Positions 42,948 through 49,695 of a stretch of DNA of 64,000 nt are shown here, piece after piece; position 1 is the stretch's first letter, and every line of letters begins with the position of its first letter. The position numbers were made by a program, and so were the translations under genes. This DNA is from CAYHHI01 sp964356335 (GTDB lineage: Bacteria; Arandabacterota; Arandabacteria; Arandabacterales; Arandabacteraceae): positions 1 through 64,000 of the forward strand of contig CAYHHI010000009.1 of NCBI GenBank assembly GCA_964356335.1, written 5' to 3'. The notes beneath the pieces were generated by a model. The model was not told the origin of the DNA and searched no databases. It saw only the letters and a program-made list of their open reading frames with translations.

Positions 42948-43928
42948 ATGGCGAAAGAAATGAAGCGTATCATGGTCACAGGTTCGGTCGGGCAGATCGG
43001 TTCTGAGTTGACGTTGGCGCTGCGCAAGAAGTATGGGAAGGACAATGTGCTTGCCACGGGGCACAAGACGCCGCCCAGCAAGCAGCTCCTCGAATCTGGG
43101 CCTTTTGAGTTCATCAACGTCGCCAAGCGCGAAACGGTTGAGGAAGTCGTGAAGAAGTACAAGATCGACACCATCTGCCACATGTCGGCGATCCTGTCGG
43201 CTGTCGGCGAGAAGAATCCGCAGGTCTGCTGGGATGTCAACATGAACGGCACCTACAACATCCTGGAAGTCGCCCGTGAGCATGAGATGGTAAGCGTCTT
43301 TGTGCCCAGTTCAATCGCAGTCTTTGGCCCGGAGACACCTCGGCACAACACGCCGCAGGACACCCTCCTCAAGCCGAAGACGATCTATGGCGTGACCAAG
43401 GTTGCTGCCGAGCTCCTCTGCGATTACTACGTGCGGCGCTTCAGGCTTGATGTGCGTGGCTGCCGCTATCCGGGGATCATAAGTTACGAAACCCTACCGG
43501 GTGGGGGAACCACCGACTACGCCGTCGCCATATTTTTCGAGGCGGTCAAGAACAGGAAGTACACCTGCTTCCTTAGAGAGGACACGCGCCTCCCGATGAT
43601 GTACATGCCGGACTGTCTCAAGGCTACATTTGACCTGATGGAGGCAGACTTCACGAAGCTAAAACATCATGCCGATTTCAACGTCACGGCGATGAGTTTC
43701 TCCGCTGGTGAGTTAGCGGCTGAGATCAAGAAGCAGATTCCTGAATTCACCTGCGATTACAAGCCTGACTTCCGTCAGGCAATTGCTGACTCGTGGCCGA
43801 CATCACTTGATGACTCCGCAGCGCGCGAGGAGTGGGGGTGGAAGCCCGACTTCGACATGCCCAAGATGGTGAAGGACATGCTTGCAGTTCTCGCCCGGCG
43901 CCACAAGGAAGGTAATGTCGGGTACTGA
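42948..43928 (+). CDS. NAD-dependent epimerase, L-threonine 3-dehydrogenase type
   Basis: 326 residues from ATG 42948, supported by GGGGG 7 bases upstream and a promoter at 42862-42890; upstream in-frame codons reach into the divergent promoter region. Extended SDR fold: VTGSVGQIGSE nucleotide-binding loop, VPSSIAVFGP catalytic Ser region and YGVTKVAAELL (Tyr and Lys). Family-specific stretches GCRYPGIISYETLPGGGTTD, RLPMMYMPD and RQAIADSWPTSLDDSAA match the UDP-galactose-epimerase-like L-threonine dehydrogenases, which oxidise threonine to 2-amino-3-ketobutyrate. No glycine C-acetyltransferase gene is visible nearby, so the pathway assignment rests on sequence only. Confidence 0.88.
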   Translation: MAKEMKRIMVTGSVGQIGSELTLALRKKYGKDNVLATGHKTPPSKQLLESGPFEFINVAKRETVEEVVKKYKIDTICHMSAILSAVGEKNPQVCWDVNMNGTYNILEVAREHEMVSVFVPSSIAVFGPETPRHNTPQDTLLKPKTIYGVTKVAAELLCDYYVRRFRLDVRGCRYPGIISYETLPGGGTTDYAVAIFFEAVKNRKYTCFLREDTRLPMMYMPDCLKATFDLMEADFTKLKHHADFNVTAMSFSAGELAAEIKKQIPEFTCDYKPDFRQAIADSWPTSLDDSAAREEWGWKPDFDMPKMVKDMLAVLARRHKEGNVGY

Positions 43929-43939
43929 GCCAGCGGAGT

Positions 43940-43985
43940 GCCCGGAGGGCATGTAGTTCTAACCGAAGGGCATCCGGCGGCGAGT
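43940..43985. repeat. Dispersed repeat, orientation A
   Basis: Contains CCCGGAGGGCAT, then TAGTTCTAACCGAAGGGCAT and CCGGCGGCGAG. Near-identical copies lie at 49564-49609 and, in part, at 48758-48783. Its reverse complement contains AGAACTACAT, the core of orientation-B copies. Confidence 0.7.
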
Positions 43986-43999
43986 CGGTGCAGTGTCCG

Positions 44000-44761
44000 T
44001 CAGCAGACTTTCTTGAACACTGATGCCAGCAGGTAGCCCGGGAATCTGTTAAGTGGCAACACAATCATGCTGAGTGCTTCCACGAAACCGCACCAGGCAA
44101 ACCTCAGCCATGATGGCTTAGCGAAGTAGTACTTGAGAAAGTGAAGCTCTGCGAGCGCGCCTATCCGGTATTCGCACATGAGGTGTGCGGGCACTTCGGG
44201 TGCGAGATCTGTAAATGATGCGATGGGGGCTTCATAGCCAGGCTGCCAGAGCCCGCGGCTATCAGCGAATCTCTTGGCTCGGGCATATATGCGAGCTCGC
44301 GATGAAGGCACGGCGACGATGACTTTGCCGTCGGATTTGGTGACTCTCAGCATTTCTCTCAAGGCCTCTATCTGATCAGCCCTCTCGAAGTGCTCGATCA
44401 CGCCGGCATTCCAAGTAACATCGAATGTGTTATCTTCAAATGGCAGATCGAGGATTGAGCCCTGGACGGTCGTCTCCTGGGCATGTTCCCTTTCGAAGGC
44501 GGCCTTCGAAAACCTCACCGCTTCTGGCGAGATATCACAAAGCGTGACGTCTGCACCTCGCTTGGCGAGGGCGAGTGAGACCAGTCCACTACCAGATCCG
44601 ACTTCGAGGATGTGCTTGCTGCGTGGGTCGGGGATCTCCTTGCGGAGAATCGCGTCAACAGTTCTGAAGATGATATCCTTGGTAAAGGCAGATGTGAAAC
44701 GCCCCGACGCGAGTCTTCGCTTGGCACTCCAGATATCGTCCCAGCGCTCGTTCCTATCCAT
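44000..44761 (-). CDS. Class I SAM-dependent methyltransferase
   Basis: 253 residues. A Rossmann methyltransferase with motif I LEVGSGSGL near 52-60, motif II CDISPEAV and the post-motif DVTWNAGVIEHFERADQ segment characteristic of the Methyltransf_11/25 group. After the catalytic domain there is a hydrophobic C-terminal segment (FAWCGFVEALSMIVLPL) that may attach it to the membrane. The substrate cannot be predicted. It is divergent from the C25 peptidase gene and convergent with the epimerase gene, and appears to stand alone. Confidence 0.82.
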   Translation of the reverse strand: MDRNERWDDIWSAKRRLASGRFTSAFTKDIIFRTVDAILRKEIPDPRSKHILEVGSGSGLVSLALAKRGADVTLCDISPEAVRFSKAAFEREHAQETTVQGSILDLPFEDNTFDVTWNAGVIEHFERADQIEALREMLRVTKSDGKVIVAVPSSRARIYARAKRFADSRGLWQPGYEAPIASFTDLAPEVPAHLMCEYRIGALAELHFLKYYFAKPSWLRFAWCGFVEALSMIVLPLNRFPGYLLASVFKKVC

Positions 44762-45111
44762 GGCGCCTTCAGGGTAGCATCGGGTGCTCGAAAAATCAAC
44801 TGATCGCTGCCCAGACGACAGGAATAATGAGCGCCGTCAGGGCTGCTGTGGCGGCTTTGCCTTGAACACGGGCCACTCTGTGAAGGCCAGATAGAAAACC
44901 GCGCGCATCGCCGGACATCGAATCGCATTGCTTAATGGCACCGATTATGCTATAATGGAACTCCTTGGGGTTAGAACAAGCCACGTACAACTGTTGGAGG
45001 GACGTTGGCCATATCAGAGAGTGGCTTTCTTGCTTGTCCTGCCCTTTTATGCCCCGGAAGTGTAAGAGATTTAGAAGGGAACCCAGAAGGAAATCCAAAG
45101 GAGGTTTTGCA
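44762..45111. other. Divergent intergenic region with long leader of C25 gene
   Basis: 350 bases. It carries the promoter at 44928-44956 and a leader of about 150 bases before the ATG at 45112. I see no riboswitch I recognise; the leader contains a GTTGGAGGGAC stretch near 44992-45002 not followed by a plausible gene. Confidence 0.6.
44928..44956 (+). promoter_or_regulatory. Extended -10 promoter of the C25 peptidase gene
   Basis: TTGCTT at 44928-44933, a 17-base spacer, and a perfect TATAAT at 44951-44956 preceded by TGC, the extended -10 arrangement. Confidence 0.75.
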
Positions 45112-48100
45112 ATGACGAGAAGGCTTTTTGCATGCTTGGTTGTAGTGTCCCTGGTTGCCATTCTCTCCGGCCTTGGGACAGCCAGCGCGGGGATGACTAC
45201 CTTCATCTATAATGTCCCAACTCCCGAAATGCGCACCGCCGGCGGGAGTGTCTACTTTGCAGTCAAGGGTTTTGGGACCAGTACAACCCCATACTACCCT
45301 GTGCTTCCAACTAAGAGAGTAAACTACGAGATTCCGTATGGGGCTGAGGATGTCAGTGTTATCGTGAACGCAGGCAGCGAGCAGACGCTCGGCGCTTTCC
45401 CCAACTACTTGATGCGGCAACCGCCTATGCTCCTTGGCGATCCCAATTACAAACCACCGGCCCGGCCTGAGAAAATCCCCGATGTTATCCCGTCGGATTA
45501 TTATCGCTATGCAGGGGAGCGTGAATTCCGCGGGCACCATCTGGTCGAGATCGTGCTCTACCCGGTTCAGTATAAATCGGGCAGTGGCGAGGTTGCGTAT
45601 GTTTCGTCCTACACGATCCATGTCTCTTACTCTATGCCCTTGAACCTCGAATCTTCCCTGGAGGCGGCTGCGAAGGTGCGCTCGGCGGCGTTTGAGCCTC
45701 TCGCCCGCGATATCATCGAGAACTACGGCGAGATGAACCCGCCGCTCCTTGAGGGATCGGCCGGTGGGCCCGGTGGTCCTGCAGCGCTGCATGATCTGTC
45801 GAATCCCGCCTATGCGATCATAACCACGTCGACCTACACAACCCAGGCTCAGACCCTCGCGAACTGGAAGACCAAGAAAGGTGTTCCTGCCCAGGTGTAC
45901 ACGGTGTCCTGGATAACCAGTACCTACTCAGGCTATGACACGCAGGAGAAGATCAGGAACTTCCTGCGTCTGGATAACAGCACGCCCCGGTTTGACTACG
46001 TGTTTCTCCTTGGGGACACCAACATCCTTCCGGACCGCAAGTGCAAGTGTGAGTACGACGGCGACTTGGTTCCGTGCGATTACTACTACTCGGATGTGGT
46101 CGATGGTGCGATCGGCGCCGCCTATGACTGGGATACCGATAACGACCATGTGTGGGGAGAGCTCAGCGCCGACCTGATAACCTGGCTTCCCGACAACTAC
46201 GTGGGGCGCATGGCTACAAGGTCGACCACGGAAGCGACCAACTATGTAAACGCCGTCATCTCCTATGAGAAGACTCCGCCTGCCGGCACCTGGATGAAGA
46301 AGGTGGTCTTCGGGTCTTCGTTTGCAAATTTCTTGACGACCAGCTACGGGCCCACCGATATGGCTTGCGTGGCCGAGCAGGTGAGGAACAACCTCTTCGG
46401 TGGAACGGGGGTGACCTACGACAGGCTCTATGAAGCTGCCGGCATCTATCCGAGCACATATACCCGCGACTATGACTTGACGGCGACCAACTTCCGCGAT
46501 CGGGTAGCCCCGGGATGCGGCTTTGCATTCCCAAGCGGTCACGGCAATTACCTTGGCAATTACCGCTCTGTCTGGACCAGCGATGCTAACGGCAACGGCT
46601 ATTGTGATTCGGGGGAGACTACGACTTATCCCCTCTGCACCCAGTCCTATAACCCGGCCACGGGCAGCAAGAAACCCTATGTGCTTGTCGGGGCATGCCT
46701 GGCTGGCGAGTTTGACCGTACCGAGGCTTGCGAAGGAGATTTCATAATCAACAACTGGGGTATCGGAGACGTTGCCTCGAGCAGGACCAGTTACTACTGC
46801 GTTGAGTGGAATGATCCTGACTGGCCGTGGAACCAGGGGCAGGAGTACAGATGGTGGCAGGAGATATACGTAAACGGCAAGTATCGCATGGGCCAGATTC
46901 ACGGCGACGCCAAGTACCACTACGTTCAGGACTTCGCTACAATCGAAGGCGGCGCGTATGGGCCTGATCAGGACGACGCATCTCGCAAGAATATGTTCAG
47001 CTCCACCCTCTTCGGCGATCCGGAGCTGCCGGTATGGACTGAGGCAGCAGCGGCCCTCAATGTCGTTCACAACGCCACCCTGCCCAAGGCGCCTTCTACG
47101 TATACGGTGACGGTGACATCGGGCGGGAGTCCGTTGGTAGGCGCGACAGTGTGTCTCTGGAAGGGGACGGAAGTCTATCTTGTTCAAGATACCAATGGTT
47201 CGGGCGTGGCAACCTTCAACCCTTCGCCGACAACGATCGGCACAATGTACGTGACGGTTACCAAGCACAATTATGTTCCATACGAAGGATCTGCGACGGT
47301 TCAGGAAGCTGGTGATACGCAGCCACCGACAGTCACGGTGAGCGCACCGAATGGCGGTGAGGCGTGGGCCACAGGTTCGACGCACAATGTAACGTGGACC
47401 GCGACTGATAACATCGGCGTCACTTCCATAAGCATCGTTCTCTCGAAGGACGGCGGAGTGACATTCCCGGATACGGTAGCAAAGGGCGAGGCCAATGACG
47501 GCGTGTATCCATGGTTGGTGCCGGCGAGCCCCACGACGACTGCGCGGATCAAGGTGATCGCCTATGACGCTGCTGCAAACAGCGGGCAAGATGTCAGCGA
47601 TGCCAACTTCCAGATAGTTGACACGCAGCCACCGGCAGTCACGGTGAGCGCACCGAATGGCGGTGAGGCGTGGGCCATAGGTTCGGCGCACAATGTGGCG
47701 TGGACCGCGACTGATAACATAGGTGTAACTTCCGTAAGCATCGTTCTCTCGAAGGACAGCGGGGCGACGTTCCCAGATACGGTAGCAAAGGGCGAGACCA
47801 ATGACGGTGTGTATCCATGGTTGGTGCCGGCGAGCCCCACGACGACTGCGCGGATCAAGGTGATTGCCTATGATGCTGCTGCAAACAGCGGGCAAGACGT
47901 GAGCGATGCCAACTTCCAGATAGTTGACACGCAGCCACCGGCAGTCACGGTGAGCACACCGAATGGCGGTGAGGTATGGGATATCGGCGACTCATACACC
48001 ATAACCTGGACCGCTTCGGACAATGTGGGCGTCACCTCTATTAGCATACTTCTCTCGTCGGACGGCGGCGCTACTTTCCCTGACACGATATCGACGGGTG

Positions 48101-48531
48101 AGGCGAACGACGGCGCGTATGCGTGGCTTGTGGATAAGGAGAGGACGACCAGTGCGCGGATCAAGGTTGTAGCCTACGATGCTGCCGTCAACAACGGCGC
48201 GGATGTGAGCAACAACGATTTTGAGGTTTACGATCCGGCGGCAGGCGTGCCTGCGAGCATGGAGATCCCTCCTCGGCTTGTGATTGCGGGCGCAGCGCCC
48301 AATCCTGCGAGCCAGAAAACGGCCATCAAATTTGGACTGCCTTCGAAGGGGCAGATCGAGATGAACGTATTCGATGTGTCGGGACGCAAGGTCGCGAATC
48401 TTGCCAACGGCGAATTTCCTGCCGGCTATCATGTTGTCGAGTGGCAGAGTGGTTTGCGTGGCGGCATATACTTTGTGATGCTCCGCCTCGGGAAGGATGA
48501 AGTCACACGCAAGATCGTGATTTCGAGATAG
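45112..48531 (+). CDS. Exported C25 (gingipain-like) cysteine peptidase
   Basis: 1139 residues from ATG 45112, with a strong AAAGGAGG site before it. A signal peptide ends near GTASAG. Residues about 25-200 form a propeptide-like region, and the C25 domain runs from about 225 to 640. The catalytic pair is visible: His477 in FPSGHGN and Cys529 in LVGACLAGEF. Three Ig-like repeats of 102 residues (about 735-1040) each begin DTQPP(T/A)VTVS, and a FlgD-like Ig tail (GRKVANLANGEF, GGIYFVMLRLG) ends the protein. C25 peptidases are typically secreted by type IX systems in Bacteroidetes; no type IX genes are in this window. The role is probably extracellular proteolysis or processing of other surface proteins. 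Confidence 0.9.
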   Translation: MTRRLFACLVVVSLVAILSGLGTASAGMTTFIYNVPTPEMRTAGGSVYFAVKGFGTSTTPYYPVLPTKRVNYEIPYGAEDVSVIVNAGSEQTLGAFPNYLMRQPPMLLGDPNYKPPARPEKIPDVIPSDYYRYAGEREFRGHHLVEIVLYPVQYKSGSGEVAYVSSYTIHVSYSMPLNLESSLEAAAKVRSAAFEPLARDIIENYGEMNPPLLEGSAGGPGGPAALHDLSNPAYAIITTSTYTTQAQTLANWKTKKGVPAQVYTVSWITSTYSGYDTQEKIRNFLRLDNSTPRFDYVFLLGDTNILPDRKCKCEYDGDLVPCDYYYSDVVDGAIGAAYDWDTDNDHVWGELSADLITWLPDNYVGRMATRSTTEATNYVNAVISYEKTPPAGTWMKKVVFGSSFANFLTTSYGPTDMACVAEQVRNNLFGGTGVTYDRLYEAAGIYPSTYTRDYDLTATNFRDRVAPGCGFAFPSGHGNYLGNYRSVWTSDANGNGYCDSGETTTYPLCTQSYNPATGSKKPYVLVGACLAGEFDRTEACEGDFIINNWGIGDVASSRTSYYCVEWNDPDWPWNQGQEYRWWQEIYVNGKYRMGQIHGDAKYHYVQDFATIEGGAYGPDQDDASRKNMFSSTLFGDPELPVWTEAAAALNVVHNATLPKAPSTYTVTVTSGGSPLVGATVCLWKGTEVYLVQDTNGSGVATFNPSPTTIGTMYVTVTKHNYVPYEGSATVQEAGDTQPPTVTVSAPNGGEAWATGSTHNVTWTATDNIGVTSISIVLSKDGGVTFPDTVAKGEANDGVYPWLVPASPTTTARIKVIAYDAAANSGQDVSDANFQIVDTQPPAVTVSAPNGGEAWAIGSAHNVAWTATDNIGVTSVSIVLSKDSGATFPDTVAKGETNDGVYPWLVPASPTTTARIKVIAYDAAANSGQDVSDANFQIVDTQPPAVTVSTPNGGEVWDIGDSYTITWTASDNVGVTSISILLSSDGGATFPDTISTGEANDGAYAWLVDKERTTSARIKVVAYDAAVNNGADVSNNDFEVYDPAAGVPASMEIPPRLVIAGAAPNPASQKTAIKFGLPSKGQIEMNVFDVSGRKVANLANGEFPAGYHVVEWQSGLRGGIYFVMLRLGKDEVTRKIVISR
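47314..48230 (+). repeat. Three 306-bp tandem repeats coding Ig-like domains
   Basis: Starts at about 47314, 47620 and 47926, each with CAGCCACCG-CAGTCACGGTGAGC near the beginning. The first two units are nearly identical; the third is more diverged. Confidence 0.85.
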
Positions 48532-48550
48532 CGAGCGCCCGATAGCTTGG

Positions 48551-48600
48551 CCTTGCGGGGCTGGTCTTCGGCTCAGAACTACATTCGCCTCCGACCCAGG
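48551..48600. repeat. Dispersed repeat, orientation B
   Basis: Core GGCTCAGAACTACATTCGCC preceded by GGGGCTGGTCTTC. Further copies are at 48799-48850, 49450-49500 and 49625-49680. Confidence 0.75.
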
Positions 48601-48757
48601 CCTCGACAGTCCGCTCGGTCGGGGGTTGCGCTGCGGCTCAGGAAGCAATTCGCCTCCGCACGAACCCCTCGCCCTCGCCCGACTCAATTCGGCAGCGAGC
48701 AGGCGGCTGGCCCGAAGCAAGTGTAGTATCGCAGCAAGGGCCACCGACGGCGAGCCC

Positions 48758-48850
48758 CTAACCGAAGGGCATCCGACTGCGAGGCACCAGGGACTGGGCC
48801 TTGCGGGTCTGGTCTCCGGCTCAGAACTACATTCGCCTCCGATCCAGCCC
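48758..48850. repeat. Dispersed repeat, A-fragment followed by B-copy
   Basis: An orientation-A fragment (CTAACCGAAGGGCATCCG) at 48758-48775 and a full orientation-B copy at 48799-48850, including the core GGCTCAGAACTACATTCGCC. Confidence 0.72.
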
Positions 48851-48885
48851 GCGTACGGCACTTTCACGCTCCTCACTGTTTTGAC

Positions 48886-48913
48886 TTGACGGCTTGCTCC
48901 AGTTTCCTACAAT
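48886..48913 (+). promoter_or_regulatory. Candidate promoter of small membrane protein gene
   Basis: TTGACG at 48886-48891 and TACAAT at 48908-48913 with a 16-base spacer, about 130 bases before the GTG at 49042. Confidence 0.5.
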
Positions 48914-49041
48914 GGCCGGTGGCCTCTGCGCAAAGCCCAAGATTCCTTAAGAGGTGGCTGTGTGCCATTGATCGGGCGGCGCGGGAGATGGATACGGAAT
49001 GAGCCAGCAAACATACACGGGTCTTTCAAAGGAGGCGCGCC

Positions 49042-49413
49042 GTGAATGAAATGACTCCAAACCCTTCCGAGGAGCTCTTGAAGAAGCTCTGTTATCAAGC
49101 GGGTGCGAGCTCGGGCTGGATTAAGTTTCTGGGCGTCCTATCGGTTATCCAGGGCATCTTTCTCGTATTTACAATCTGGGGGATCCTGGTCTGTTGGCTC
49201 CCGATATGGATCGGAGTGATCCTTTACAGGGCTGCCGGGGATGCCGACATGGCCACGAGAGGCGCTCCCGCAAGGCTCGAGGGCTTCCTCCAGAGGATAA
49301 ACAGGTACTTCCTTATCCAGGGCATAATGACCCTCTTGGCGATCCTGATCGGAATCATTGTAATGATCTTCGTGGGCATGGCCTTCTTCATGCACCTTGG
49401 CGGCTTGATGTAG
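49042..49413 (+). CDS. Small two-region membrane protein (DUF5362-like)
   Basis: 123 residues; GTG start with a perfect AAAGGAGG 6 bases upstream (ATG 49051 is an alternative). A short polar N-terminus is followed by a long hydrophobic segment with a central Cys-Trp (about 27-62), a basic loop with MATRGAPARLEGFLQ, and a second hydrophobic region (about 90-120) near the end. The pattern matches small DUF5362-type proteins of unknown function found in FCB genomes. It is alone between repeat-rich gaps. Confidence 0.75.
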   Translation: MNEMTPNPSEELLKKLCYQAGASSGWIKFLGVLSVIQGIFLVFTIWGILVCWLPIWIGVILYRAAGDADMATRGAPARLEGFLQRINRYFLIQGIMTLLAILIGIIVMIFVGMAFFMHLGGLM

Positions 49414-49449
49414 CAGGGTCAGCTGCGGGCGAGGTGCCGAATAGCTCCG

Positions 49450-49500
49450 CCTCGCGGGGCTGGTCTCCGGCTCAATACTACATTCGCCTCCGATCCAGAC
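49450..49500. repeat. Dispersed repeat, orientation B
   Basis: Same core as at 48551-48600 with one change (CTCAATACTACATTCGCC). Confidence 0.72.
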
Positions 49501-49563
49501 CCCGCTGCGGCTCCTCGCGAATGCTCCGCACGCGCTGCGATCGTCGTGCCGAGCCGACGGATA

Positions 49564-49680
49564 GCCCGGAGGGCATGGGGTTCTAACCGAAGGGCATCCG
49601 GCGGCGAGGAACCAGAGACTCCGCCTTCGGGTGCCGGTCTCCGGCTCAGAACTACATTCGCCTTCGATCCGGCCCCCGTA
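49564..49680. repeat. Dispersed repeat, A-copy followed by B-copy
   Basis: A near-complete orientation-A copy at 49564-49609 (CCCGGAGGGCATGGGGTTCT, then AACCGAAGGGCATCCGGCGG) and an orientation-B copy at 49625-49680. It lies just beyond the 3' end of the carboxypeptidase gene. Confidence 0.75.
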
Positions 49681-49695
49681 CGGCCTGTTACTCTC

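Larger units (their letters stand above)
48532..49041. other. Repeat-rich intergenic region
   Basis: 510 bases without a gene. It contains orientation-B copies of the dispersed repeat at 48551-48600 and 48799-48850, a diverged copy near 48631-48660, a partial orientation-A copy at 48758-48783, and the promoter at 48886-48913. Confidence 0.75.

Noticed and set aside
45928..47895. Long open frame of 655 codons on the minus strand
   Set aside because: It is antisense to the C25 peptidase gene, which has a signal peptide, catalytic residues and repeats. The minus frame gives Arg/His/Val-rich sequence without a recognisable domain.
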